Source of the DNA: Marinoscillum sp. MHG1-6
GTDB lineage: Bacteria > Bacteroidota > Bacteroidia > Cytophagales > Cyclobacteriaceae
Length of the DNA: 64,000 nt
Assembly: GCF_024714475.1 (NCBI RefSeq)
Contig: NZ_JAMZMI010000004.1
Location: 186,001 to 250,000 of the forward strand
Direction of reading: 5' to 3'
The translations under genes were made by a program, and so were the position numbers. Below the pieces are notes generated by a model. It saw only the letters and a program-made list of their open reading frames with translations. It did not search any database and had not been told where the DNA came from. Below are positions 1 through 10,200 of this stretch, piece after piece (the stretch's first letter is position 1; every line of letters starts with the position of its first letter).

Positions 1-2684
1 GTTTGGTCATCTCCGGTAATTTCACCATCATTGTTGATATCAGCATAGGCCACATCACCTGGTTGTGCTCCATTCTGATTGATCAATTCTCCTTCTGAGT
101 TAACACGGTTATCAATCTCATCTTGAGACTGGAAGATGCCTTCATATACATATCCATAGAATGAACCAACTTCACGACCCACTTCTGTACGAGCGATACC
201 ATCAGTGCGAGGATCATTTAACACGCCCAACTTAGTTACCTCATTGTTAAGGGTAGCCAGGTTCGCTGAAATATCATACTTAACCGCATTCTTATCATTA
301 TGGTAGGCTACCAGAAATTCAAGCCCTGAGTTGACCATCGTTGCTGCATTCATTGTAACGCTTGCGTTGGTAGAACCTGTATTGAGCGGAACTGCTACGC
401 TATAAAGCAGGTCTTGCGATGTTGACTTATACCAGTCGAAAGTAAACTCCAGTTGACCTTCGAACATAGCAAGATCCAAACCAACATCAAGAGTTTTCTT
501 CTTTTCCCACCTTATCGCTGTGTTCACAAAATTTGAAATTGCAGAACCAGTAACTTTTTCATTACCGAAACTATAGGTATAGTCTCCTCTTGCCATAAGA
601 TCCATGTACTGGTATTCACCAATGTTCTCATTTCCAAGTTCACCATAGCTACCACGTACTTTGAAAAGGTTGATTAGTGAAGTGCTCACCGGGAAGAAAC
701 TTTCACGATCTATGCGCCATCCGGCTGACACTGACGGAAATATTCCCCATCTGTCATCTGAAGAAAGACGGCTTGATCCATCCCGACGTACTGTTGCCGA
801 CAGAAGGTATTTCTCGTCGTAATCGTAAAGTAATCGACCAATGTAGGATTCCAATACGTGTTCGCTCTCATAGCTGCTTGCAGAAGTTTCCTCTGCGTTT
901 TGTAATTGAAGGTAGTACGGCTCAGGCAAGTTAATCCCCCTACCCGATTCTGTGTGATGTAGCTCCCGCTGGAACGTGTGCCCTACAAGCACATTGAAGT
1001 GATTGCGCCCAAGCGTCCCATCATAATTGATAGTGTTTTCTATTAGTGATGCACTATAGTCACGATACCCTCTGGATAGTGTCTCGTTGCTCTTTGCCAG
1101 ATAGTTTGTTGTACTCTGTATGAAAGCAGGAACGAACGTGAAATCAGTCGCATAGGCCTTACTATATGACACGTTAAGATTGTAATTCAACTTATTTTTA
1201 TCGTTGGACTGACCAACCATATCCAATAGGTCAACATTTGCAGAACCTGAACCAACAATACGGTCAACTTTGAAGTTTCTTTCCAATAAATTATTTAGAA
1301 GAAGCACATTGGTTAAACGCAGGTCACCATGAATATCATCGTAGTAAGTACCATATCCATAAGAATCGTAGGTGTATTCAGATGCAGATGAGATTTTATC
1401 GTCCAACACCCAGGTAGATTCGTCGTAAGCCTTGATAGATGGAGGCGATGTAAGTGCGGTAACCATTACAGGAGGGTTAGAACCATATAGACCCTGCACA
1501 AATTCATTGGCATTACTAACCGCCATGTTATCCTGGTCGCTGTGACTGTAAACAAGGTTGGTTTTGAATTTAACAAACTTCACATCCATTGTATTCTTCA
1601 GACGAGCAGTATAACGCTCCAGATTAGGTCCTGCACCTTCAATGGTTCCTTCTTGCTTAAAGTAATCAAGAGCAATGTTGTAGGTGTTGTTCTCACCACC
1701 ACCTGACATGTTGATATTGTGATTATTTCGAACACCCATTTTGAAAGCCTCATCGAACCAGTCGGTATTCACCACGCTTGGGTCAACATAGTTTGCACTA
1801 GTAGGATCGTATCCGGAAGGTACCTCAACTCCAAAGTTTTCATGGGACATTCTCATGTAATCACCATATTGCTCGGCGTCCATCACATTGTATATACCCT
1901 TCTGTACTTTGTCCAACCCAAAATAACCACTGTAGTCGATCCTCATCGGCTGGTTCTTCTTTCCTTGCTTGGTGGTAATGATTACTACTCCATTAGCAGC
2001 ACGTGAACCGTAGATGGCAGCCGCGGAGGCATCCTTAAGTACCTGAAGTGATTCAATATCATTTGGTGAGAAGTCACGAATGGTTGTTCCCATGATTACT
2101 CCATCCACAACATAAAGAGGTGAAGTGCTACCAAACGAACCGATACCACGAATACGAACCGCTGGATCGGCTCCTGGTTGTCCATCTGTAGTAATTTGAA
2201 CACCGGCGACTCTACCCTGAAGCATGGTTGAGATGTTTGAGTTTGAAACTTTCTTCATCTCATCAGTGTCTACGATAGCTACTGACCCTGTAAGGTCAAC
2301 TTTTCGTTGTGTACCGTAACCAATTACGACAACCTCCTGTAGCTCTGTTAAATCCGAAGATAAGATGATGTTGCCAAGATCAGTTTGTCCCCCAACTTCA
2401 ATTTCCATGGTTTGGAATCCAATGAAAGACACTATCAACGTTGCATCCGGATAAACAGTCAGAGAGAAATTACCATCAATATCGGTGATGGTACCATTCA
2501 CACTCCCCTTCTCTTTAATAGTAGTACCCGGAAGGGATTCTCCCTTATCATCGACAATCCTACCAGTTACTGTTATGCCATCCTGATCGGCTGATGAAGA
2601 TTGGCCAGCATTGCCGTTTCCTTCTGCATAGGTTGCTGGTGCGAGAGCCAGCAAACCCAATAAGATTATATATAAATATTTCAT
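1..2684 (-). CDS. SusC/RagA-family TonB-dependent outer-membrane receptor (3' end cut by window edge)
   Basis: Imports oligosaccharides across the outer membrane with a SusD partner and TonB energy. The start at 2684 gives a signal peptide beginning MKYLYIILLGLLAL. A carboxypeptidase-like (CarboxypepD_reg) domain follows, with GRIVDDKGESLPG and VSFIGFQ. The plug then shows the SusC signature motifs LQEVVVIGYG, GRVAGVQITTDGQPG, VRIRGIGS and LYVVDGV. About 894 codons are present. The visible end (GDVAYADINNDGEITGDD) is typical of the last fifth of a SusC barrel, so roughly 100-150 residues are missing beyond the edge, where susD would be expected. It begins 26 bp after the lipoprotein gene at 2711, so the two are probably co-transcribed. 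The substrate cannot be read from the sequence; the adjacent GH127 and HTCS suggest a plant or algal glycan. Confidence 0.93.
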   Translation of the reverse strand, partial: MKYLYIILLGLLALAPATYAEGNGNAGQSSSADQDGITVTGRIVDDKGESLPGTTIKEKGSVNGTITDIDGNFSLTVYPDATLIVSFIGFQTMEIEVGGQTDLGNIILSSDLTELQEVVVIGYGTQRKVDLTGSVAIVDTDEMKKVSNSNISTMLQGRVAGVQITTDGQPGADPAVRIRGIGSFGSTSPLYVVDGVIMGTTIRDFSPNDIESLQVLKDASAAAIYGSRAANGVVIITTKQGKKNQPMRIDYSGYFGLDKVQKGIYNVMDAEQYGDYMRMSHENFGVEVPSGYDPTSANYVDPSVVNTDWFDEAFKMGVRNNHNINMSGGGENNTYNIALDYFKQEGTIEGAGPNLERYTARLKNTMDVKFVKFKTNLVYSHSDQDNMAVSNANEFVQGLYGSNPPVMVTALTSPPSIKAYDESTWVLDDKISSASEYTYDSYGYGTYYDDIHGDLRLTNVLLLNNLLERNFKVDRIVGSGSANVDLLDMVGQSNDKNKLNYNLNVSYSKAYATDFTFVPAFIQSTTNYLAKSNETLSRGYRDYSASLIENTINYDGTLGRNHFNVLVGHTFQRELHHTESGRGINLPEPYYLQLQNAEETSASSYESEHVLESYIGRLLYDYDEKYLLSATVRRDGSSRLSSDDRWGIFPSVSAGWRIDRESFFPVSTSLINLFKVRGSYGELGNENIGEYQYMDLMARGDYTYSFGNEKVTGSAISNFVNTAIRWEKKKTLDVGLDLAMFEGQLEFTFDWYKSTSQDLLYSVAVPLNTGSTNASVTMNAATMVNSGLEFLVAYHNDKNAVKYDISANLATLNNEVTKLGVLNDPRTDGIARTEVGREVGSFYGYVYEGIFQSQDEIDNRVNSEGELINQNGAQPGDVAYADINNDGEITGDDQ

Positions 2685-2710
2685 AGTTTAATTGTTCGTT
2701 TGTCCAGGGA

Positions 2711-4375
2711 TTAATTAACCAGTACGAGGTAACAGTTATCTACCGTGAGCGCACAGCTCAAATCGGCGCTGTCAACTGTTATTCCTGTATATTGTTGGAA
2801 ATGCGTTTCGCCATTAGCGTGAGTAACATCGTAACGTATATCTGCGGTATCATCACCATTGTTCGTTACCGTGATCTCGATGTAAGAGCCGCTGATGTTA
2901 GATGCCAATGTGCCAAAGTCCCAGTCATGTGAGGTGGTGGCTGCACCATAACCACTTCCCCATCCGAAGTTGTCTATTCTTACTACTCCAAATTCCTGAG
3001 CCGCATCTGACACTCTGCGAAGAATTGTGGCAGGAGCATTCCAGTTATTAGCATCAGTTGAGTAGCAATACAGTTGGAACGTTTTACTCATACCTGAAGC
3101 AACCGTGAAGTCTGCACTGTGCGCACCCCACCAACTGGTAGACAGGTTAGAAGCACCCACCTGACTCGTGCCTTCTACAAAAGTTACTGTACTTGTAGTA
3201 TTAAATGTGGTTGATGATCCCACGTAACTAATATCGACAGTCTGAGTCCCAACAGAAGGGGAAACCGTACCAGGATACACAAAATCAACATCGGCATTAT
3301 CTAAGACAGAGGTAGAATTATCAGAATAGGTGGCAGTCACCACAAAACCTTTAGGCTTAAACGCAACGTCGTCTGTACCGAAGTAATAGTAATCAATATT
3401 GTTTGCCGCAATACTTACTATGGAGTTAGTAACATCCAGCTTATAGTAACCCGTAGCAGCCTGGCTATATTCACCAAGTTTAGATTTACTATAGGCCACG
3501 ACTACTGTTTTATTTCCGATAGTTGTCATATCGGGGATAACACTGAATGTCAAATCCACTGAATCAACCTCTTCAGAAGAGCCGTCTTCAAAAGTCACAG
3601 TAGCCACTGCATTGCCCCAGAAGTTTTCATTGCCTAATTCAACCGAAGCAGGAGCCCCATTTACAGCAATTGAAATTGGAGCATAGTCTTCCAACACCGT
3701 AACAGCAGAAGGTAGCAGATAAGCTTCTTCCATTTCGAAGTGGCTTCCATCAACAACCAAGAACGCTGTAATATCCTCAACGCTTCCAATCGGTTGATTG
3801 TAGGTCATGACTATTTCCGTTCCATCTGTTCCAACAGATTTAGAGGTGACAAACAAATTTCCCGTTGGAGAGTGATCAACTACCAGTGTAACTGAAGCGC
3901 CCTGCATAACTGAAATAAATTCTGCATCATCCGCAGGTCTATCGGTTACAACCAGATTGGGATCGAATCCATCATGCCCAAAAGACCAACCGGCACCATC
4001 AGAACGAAGAATGAAATATTCAAAATAGTCTTCAGCGCCAAATGGATCACTTGCAGTAGCCAGCACCCAGTTGTTCCAGACGGCTTCGGCCTTACCGTGG
4101 TTAACAAACTCCAGAACCAATCGCTTGTTGGCAGGAACTTTAAAGTAATCCGAGTGTGCACTCCACCAGGCAGAGCTATTATCTTCAGCACCAACGACTT
4201 TTGTCGTGATATCTATGAAAGTGGTATCGCCTCCACTTGCACTTTTCGCAGCAGCAATAGAATCAATTCTTTGCTGTAAGTCAGCCGGCGCATCAATGGA
4301 ATAATCATCCAATTCCTCACCGCAACTAACCAAGGTTAATGCTGCCAAAACAGCCACGCAGAAAATGCTCCGCAT
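2711..4375 (-). CDS. Surface lipoprotein with Ig-like modules and a duplicated terminal domain
   Basis: I place the start at 4375 because MRSIFCVAVLAALTLVSC is a clean lipoprotein signal with its lipobox cysteine. The reading frame is open up to 4573, but that extension would run over the putative operator at 4557-4584. The mature protein has two related end domains, each with a Trp-Trp motif (SAWWSAHSDYF near the N terminus, TSWWGAHSADF near the C terminus). Between them are two bacterial Ig-like (Big-type) beta-sandwiches with the pattern 'VTATYSDNST'. No catalytic motif is visible. By position, immediately upstream of susC, it is probably a cell-surface glycan-binding lipoprotein (SGBP-like) made in the same transcript. 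The family was not recognised by name, so the binding role is inferred from context and architecture. Confidence 0.75.
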   Translation of the reverse strand: MRSIFCVAVLAALTLVSCGEELDDYSIDAPADLQQRIDSIAAAKSASGGDTTFIDITTKVVGAEDNSSAWWSAHSDYFKVPANKRLVLEFVNHGKAEAVWNNWVLATASDPFGAEDYFEYFILRSDGAGWSFGHDGFDPNLVVTDRPADDAEFISVMQGASVTLVVDHSPTGNLFVTSKSVGTDGTEIVMTYNQPIGSVEDITAFLVVDGSHFEMEEAYLLPSAVTVLEDYAPISIAVNGAPASVELGNENFWGNAVATVTFEDGSSEEVDSVDLTFSVIPDMTTIGNKTVVVAYSKSKLGEYSQAATGYYKLDVTNSIVSIAANNIDYYYFGTDDVAFKPKGFVVTATYSDNSTSVLDNADVDFVYPGTVSPSVGTQTVDISYVGSSTTFNTTSTVTFVEGTSQVGASNLSTSWWGAHSADFTVASGMSKTFQLYCYSTDANNWNAPATILRRVSDAAQEFGVVRIDNFGWGSGYGAATTSHDWDFGTLASNISGSYIEITVTNNGDDTADIRYDVTHANGETHFQQYTGITVDSADLSCALTVDNCYLVLVN

Positions 4376-4556
4376 TAGATTAGTTGTTTTCAAAAACGAG
4401 CTTATGTCAGTCCATAAACCCCGCATTGCCGAAAGGCTAAAATTCAAATTTGTAAATTTTCTCATACTCATCATTCGGGTTAGTAAATCAATGATCCGTA
4501 ATGCCCTTTCCTTGAACATTCGTAGTTGTAAAATTGAAAGTTCAGGCCTGAGATGA

Positions 4557-4584
4557 GGTGGACGGATGTCCATTATTGGTGGAC
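4557..4584. promoter_or_regulatory. Putative HTCS operator, copy 2 (GGTGGAC-N14-GGTGGAC)
   Basis: GGTGGAC occurs at 4557-4563 and again at 4578-4584, exactly 21 bp apart, about two helical turns. The same arrangement occurs at 7162-7189 upstream of the GH127 gene. Direct repeats with about 21-bp spacing suit AraC-type DNA-binding domains such as the one at the C terminus of the HTCS at 7206. It lies 182-209 bp upstream of the chosen lipoprotein start. Confidence 0.6.
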
Positions 4585-4606
4585 AGTCAAGTCTATAAAA
4601 TGAAAA

Positions 4607-4628
4607 AAACCCATTATTAAATGGGTTT
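4607..4628 (-). terminator. Rho-independent terminator after the GH127 gene
   Basis: A perfect 9-bp stem (AAACCCATT / AATGGGTTT) with a 4-nt loop. It is flanked on the left by an A-run (T-run on the minus strand) and lies about 90 bp downstream of the GH127 stop codon. It would separate the glycosidase transcript from the lipoprotein-susC transcript. Confidence 0.7.
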
Positions 4629-4720
4629 TAGAGGGTTTTTATAAGATATCAGAAATTATCGCACAGGTATTTTAATAAATTATCAAATAGCCAATCTGGG
4701 TTTTTCATTAATGCACTCAA

Positions 4721-7084
4721 TTATTCTCTGAGAAGTCGAATGTGATAAATGCCTCCAGCCAGTTGGCCATTTCTAGCAACAAACTTGAGGTTCAAAATTC
4801 CATTTTTTGCATTCTCTACTATTTCTGATGGAATGGGATAATCAACATCCACAAATTTGAGTCCCATAGAACCATCAAGGATTACATTGGTCAGCAACTG
4901 GCCATTAAGCAAGACATCAAAATTTCTACCCCGGTCTCCACCATAATAGGTTAACCTCAACTTAACGGCCTTCTGTTTTGGGTCTCGAAGGTCATAGGAA
5001 AACCATGCCGTAGAAGTACGCCAGAAACGTTCCAGATAAACACCCGCATCTGAGTGCTCTCCTTTAAAGTTATGATCTGATTCGGGCTGCTGTTCTCCGG
5101 TGGCTATTTCATCTATCGTAATGGCAGCAAGCGCCGCACGGGCCTTTTCCTTTTCCAGGTTTCTCTGTTTGATCACTTCCAAACTATCTTCCGAAACCAC
5201 CGGCCAGTAAACCATATAACGAGCCTCATGAATCTTATAAAAAGGAACCAGCTCAACAGGCTCAGACTTTTGGTCCAGACTTAAGTTAAGGGACAGGCTT
5301 TTGGAAGTATTTGAAGTAACACGATCTTTTACACTACCCAAATCATCAGATATGATCATTGGAGCTTCATTCAGTGGATAAAATTTTCCATTCGCAACAT
5401 GTGACATTCGACTGGCATCCGCCCAAAGCCCATCGAGATTAGCAGAGTCAACCACAGCACCCAACACCACGGGACCATTCAAAATGGACACCCAACGAGA
5501 TTCATCAGGCAGCTGCTCAATGTATGTTTTTTTGGGCAACGACAGTTCTATTTGATCACCCGTTTTCCATTTTCTTTCAATAGATATATAGTTGCCCTGT
5601 TTAAGTCTAATTGATACTGGCTTACCATTAACAGAGACATTTGGATCTTGACCAAGCCAATCCGGCCTACGAATCAATATCTCGAGTTTCGCTTTTTTAT
5701 TTTTAACATCTACTACTTCTACTACTGTGCGCTCCTCATCCGGAAACTCGGTCTTCTGCCTGATTTTAAAGCCTTTTTCTTCCCAGTTTAATTCAGAATT
5801 GATAAATAGATTCACCATGAGTTCATTAACTCCATGCGCATAAATCAGCTCGCCGTATTTCCCATGATTTTCCAATCCAGACCCCACACAACACCAAAAA
5901 TCCAGTTGTGGCTGAGAATACACCCGGTAATGCTGAGGTCGCATAGGCGTGAAATACACGAAACCACCCTCGGGATGCTGACTTGATAAAATATGATTGA
6001 AGGTAGCACGCTCATAATAATTGAGATATTCAGATTGAGCGGGATCTTCCAAAAACAGCATTTTAGAAAGCTTCATCATATTGTAGGTATTACAGGTTTC
6101 AGGCCCTTGATTTGACTCCATCATAGACGAAAAATCATCCGTTGGGTGAAAATGTTCACGCACACTATTACCTCCTATTGATACTGTCCGATTGTTGACC
6201 ACAGTTTTCCAAAAGAATTCAGACGCTCTAGCCCATGGTTCGTTATTGGACAGCTCAGCAACCCTTTGATACCCAATTACTTTAGGGATTTGCGTATTGG
6301 CATGCATACCAGTCAACCTGTCCTCGGCTTTTAGTAGACCATTTAGCAGTGATTGGTCTGAATACTTTTCTGCTAATGTCAAGTATTTCATATCCCCGGT
6401 TATGTCATAAACATCAGCCAAAACTTCATTCATGCCTCCATACTCGCTAATGAGAATGGTTTGAATTTGCTGATCGGATAAACCTGCATTTAACTCAACG
6501 AACCAATCACTCAACTCGATCAACATCTGTTTGGCCAGATCTACTCCTGCGACCAGATAGGCATCCCTCAATCCCGCAAAGACTTTATGGATATTGTACA
6601 AAGGCACCCATCTACCATTCAACGAAAAATTACCCGCATCAATTTGACCCTTCGAGATTTCCTCCCACATCACTTTAGCATTTGGAATTCCTCCAACATA
6701 TCCATTTCCATTAGCCTGCTGGCACTTACGCAACTCCCCCAACATATAGTTTAGTCGATCCAGTAATCGTGCATCTCCGGTTGAGGCATACATTAAGGAA
6801 AGGGCAGTCAAATAATGCCCACCTATATGCCCGTCAAGTCCCGTATTCTCCCAATTCGGATAGCTATCTACCTTTGTTGTCAAGCCAGCATCGATTAGAT
6901 AAGGAGCCAACAGTCGATCCGGATCCAATTCAAGAATGTATTTCAAATCAGCTTGCTGAGCCTCGTAAAATGGACCGTCTAAGAGACGAACCTGATCTGA
7001 TGGAAACAGCTCAAGTTTTCCCTGTGCATGGCTAAGTAGGATTACCAGTAGCAAAACAGAACTCGTTATTGTATTCTTAATCAT
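4721..7084 (-). CDS. Secreted GH127 (DUF1680) glycoside hydrolase, beta-L-arabinofuranosidase-like
   Basis: 787 residues with an N-terminal signal peptide (MIKNTITSSVLLLVILLSHAQG). The (alpha/alpha)6-barrel domain carries the GH127 metal/catalytic signatures: GPETCNTYNM (Glu and the first Cys) and FWCCVGSGLE (the Cys-Cys pair). In characterised GH127 enzymes these residues bind zinc and supply the nucleophilic cysteine. Beta-sandwich domains follow, ending in a galactose-binding-like region near residues 680-785. Known GH127 activities include beta-L-arabinofuranosidase and an RG-II side-chain hydrolase, so the exact substrate is open. The gene sits between a putative HTCS operator and a terminator, so it is probably a single-gene transcript controlled by the neighbouring HTCS. 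Export suggests a periplasmic role. Confidence 0.88.
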   Translation of the reverse strand: MIKNTITSSVLLLVILLSHAQGKLELFPSDQVRLLDGPFYEAQQADLKYILELDPDRLLAPYLIDAGLTTKVDSYPNWENTGLDGHIGGHYLTALSLMYASTGDARLLDRLNYMLGELRKCQQANGNGYVGGIPNAKVMWEEISKGQIDAGNFSLNGRWVPLYNIHKVFAGLRDAYLVAGVDLAKQMLIELSDWFVELNAGLSDQQIQTILISEYGGMNEVLADVYDITGDMKYLTLAEKYSDQSLLNGLLKAEDRLTGMHANTQIPKVIGYQRVAELSNNEPWARASEFFWKTVVNNRTVSIGGNSVREHFHPTDDFSSMMESNQGPETCNTYNMMKLSKMLFLEDPAQSEYLNYYERATFNHILSSQHPEGGFVYFTPMRPQHYRVYSQPQLDFWCCVGSGLENHGKYGELIYAHGVNELMVNLFINSELNWEEKGFKIRQKTEFPDEERTVVEVVDVKNKKAKLEILIRRPDWLGQDPNVSVNGKPVSIRLKQGNYISIERKWKTGDQIELSLPKKTYIEQLPDESRWVSILNGPVVLGAVVDSANLDGLWADASRMSHVANGKFYPLNEAPMIISDDLGSVKDRVTSNTSKSLSLNLSLDQKSEPVELVPFYKIHEARYMVYWPVVSEDSLEVIKQRNLEKEKARAALAAITIDEIATGEQQPESDHNFKGEHSDAGVYLERFWRTSTAWFSYDLRDPKQKAVKLRLTYYGGDRGRNFDVLLNGQLLTNVILDGSMGLKFVDVDYPIPSEIVENAKNGILNLKFVARNGQLAGGIYHIRLLRE

Positions 7085-7161
7085 CTATTTTGGATTATGT
7101 ATTCACGATTTCAATCGCATTTTATCAACTTACAAAAGTTGCCCTTGAAATGATAGTATGG

Positions 7162-7189
7162 GGTGGACTATCCGTCAATAATGGTGGAC
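7162..7189. promoter_or_regulatory. Putative HTCS operator, copy 1 (GGTGGAC-N14-GGTGGAC)
   Basis: GGTGGAC at 7162-7168 and 7183-7189, with a 21-bp period; the identity extends to GGTGGACTA in both half-sites. It lies 78-105 bp upstream of the GH127 start codon, within the 121-bp gap that follows the HTCS stop codon. The second copy at 4557-4584 has the same geometry. Confidence 0.65.
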
Positions 7190-7205
7190 TAATTCCTTAT
7201 TTCAT

Positions 7206-10200
7206 CTATTTCTCATCAAGATGCTCCAGCATCCGCTTCTGATAGTCTTTAGGAGATTCGTTAAAATGCTTGCTGAATAGGCGGGAGAAATATTTTGGAT
7301 CGTTGTAGCCGACAGCATATGCGGCAGAAGAAATGTTCATCTCAGAATCGCAAAGTAGTTCTTTGGCCTTTTTCATTCGAAGCTGATTAATAAACTCCAC
7401 AGCCGATTGATTGGTTAGTGCCGTTAGCTTTTTATGCAATAAGCTACGACTTATACCCAGGGCCAGAATAAGATCCTTTGATCCAAAGTCTGAGTTTGAC
7501 ATTTGCTCATTTACAATATTGACTGCAGATTCCAGGAATTTTAAATCCTTATTATTATTCACCAAGGGACGCACATCACTGGTGTCTCCGCTCATGTATT
7601 GAACTTTGATGCGATCCCTGTTGGCCAATATACTGGCAATTTTCACTTCGAGGAGATCAAAATTGAAGGGCTTGGGTAAGTAATCATCGGCTCCGATCTG
7701 AATCCCCTCAATCTGGTTTTCTACCGAGGCCTTAGCCGTAAGTAGAACAACAGGTATATGACTCGTACTAAAGTTGTTCTTTATCGAAGCGAGCAGTTCA
7801 AAACCGTCCATTTTCGGCATCATCACATCACTCACAATAATATCCGGATTATACCTTTCGGCAAACTCAACCCCTCTTTCTCCATCACCAGCTTCAATTA
7901 CGTTGTATAGATCCGTCAGCCTGTGCGTAATGAATTTTCTAAGATCCACATTATCTTCTACTACGAGGATCGTACGCTTGCTGGTGTCCGGCACAAAGTC
8001 TTCATCTTTACTTATCTCTGCCTCTTCCTGTATTAGAAACTCCGATTTGAGTAACTCTACCTGCCCCATCAAATCATTTTCTCCAGAAGATTCACCTAAT
8101 TCCTGTAACTCGTAGGCACCCTTCAAACAAGGGAACTGAATCTCAAAAATGGAACCTACGCCCACCTCACTGCTTACGAAAATATCACCGTGATGGGTCT
8201 TGATCAATTCTTCAGTAAGCGCTAATCCCACGCCTGATCCACTGATTTTAAAAGCATTTTCTGACTCTATACGATAGAAACGCTTAAAGATTAATGGTAA
8301 GTTCTCTTCGCTGATACCCGATCCTGAGTCAATAATTTTAATGCTGACAACATTCCGGACCTCCTCTATATCCAACCCGGCATCATTCAGCTTCGACTCC
8401 TCACCGGAAAGTGCCATCACCTCCATCTTAATCTTACCTTCGTGCGGGGTATACTTGAATGCATTGGATAGAAGATTATAAAGGATATTTTCCATCTTCT
8501 GCTTATCAAACCAGACCTCACCAGGCAATGCTCCAACTTCCAGACTAAAATCAATTTGTTTTATTTCCGCCAAAGGTTGGAATGCCTCAAAAAGCTCCCG
8601 GCAAAAAGCTTCCACATCGCCAACCCCAACCTGTAGCTCCATTTTTCCCTTTTCAATCTTTCTGAAGTCCATGATCTGATTAATCAGGTTCAATAGCCGC
8701 TGTGCATTTCTATTCATCAGCTCAAGGGTCCCTTTCACGTCTTCCGGCAAGGTGTACTTTTTGATCAAACGATCCAGTGGCCCCAGAATGAGTGTCAATG
8801 GTGTCCGGAATTCATGTGAAATATTGGTAAAGAATCCTAACCGCAATTGGCTTACTAATTTCACTCGTTTGTTAAGCTCTATCAACTCATCACGCTGATC
8901 GAGAATCTCCTTATTCTGAGTTTCAAGTAGTTCATTCTGACCTTCAATCTGTTTCTGCTTATGCTCCAGTTCGAAATTGCTCTTTTGAAGTTGGATAGCC
9001 TGGTAAGACAGTGCCTCTTTCTGGTCGTTGATCTCTTTCGTCCGCTCTGCAACCTGCATTTCCAACTCATCCTTTTGTCGCTTCAATTGATAGGTCCTAA
9101 ACCTTACGTAACCCAGGATGATCATAAGCAACAAGGCAACGCATAAACTCTGAAACCATATCGTCTGCCAAAATGGTGGATGGATAACGATCATCAACTC
9201 CGTGGGCTCTTCAGAATATACCCCATCGGATCCTGCTCCCTTAACCATAAAGGTGTAGTGGCCCGGTCGTAAGTTGGTATAACTGGCGTAATGCCTGTTG
9301 GCCCCCACATAGTTCCAGTTTTTATCAAATCCCTCTAGTTTGTATGCATAATGAACAAGCTCCGGATCAATAAAATTTAAAGTTGAGAACTCAATTGACA
9401 GCATTTTTTCCATGTAACTCAACTCAATTCCCTTTGTCCTGGAGATGTTCTGATCCAATACCTGAGCCCCATTGTATTCTAATCCGGGAAGAACCGATCC
9501 CTCTATCAACTTGAGATCAGTCAGTGTAACTACAGGGCTAACATGGTATTCCTTAATTTGATCCGGGTAAAAGGCATTCATACCCCTCATTCCCCCGAAA
9601 TAAAGCTTTCCATCTTTACTTTTATACGCTGCGCTCCAGTAATACTGATTATTCAGAAGCCCATCCGAACGAAAAAAATTTCTCATCTGGTTTGTATCCG
9701 GGTCAAATCTTGACAAACCGTAATCGGTACTTAGCCATAATTGCCCGACCTTATCTTCCACGATGCCATAGATGATATTATTACTGATTCCATCATTCGT
9801 ATTAAACTTGGTAAACGACACGGTATCGCCCGAAACATTGACTCTATTTAGGCCCTGTCCGTATGTACCTGCCCACATGTTTCCATTGCTATCCTTCAGA
9901 AGCGAGATAACATAATCTCCGCTTATTGATTCCGGGTTTTCAGGGTCATTGCGGTATTCATCAACCCTGATGAGGTCATCGCCCTTAAGCTGAAAACGAA
10001 ACAATCCAACCTGAGTACCAATCCACAAGTCGCCGGAATTATCAAATGCCATACAGCCCACCGCCGTCACCCTACTTGCTTTCTGAGGAAGATATGCCCC
10101 GTCAATTGAGCCTTTCTCCTGGGAATAAACCGAAATGCCTCCCAGGGTTCCGATCCAAATATTGCCCTTAGCGTCCTCAACTATTGAGGAGATGTAGCCA

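Noticed and set aside
4376-4573. N-terminal extension of the surface lipoprotein from the ATG at 4573
   Set aside because: It would place 66 residues before a lipoprotein signal peptide and overlap the putative operator; the start at 4375 is more natural.
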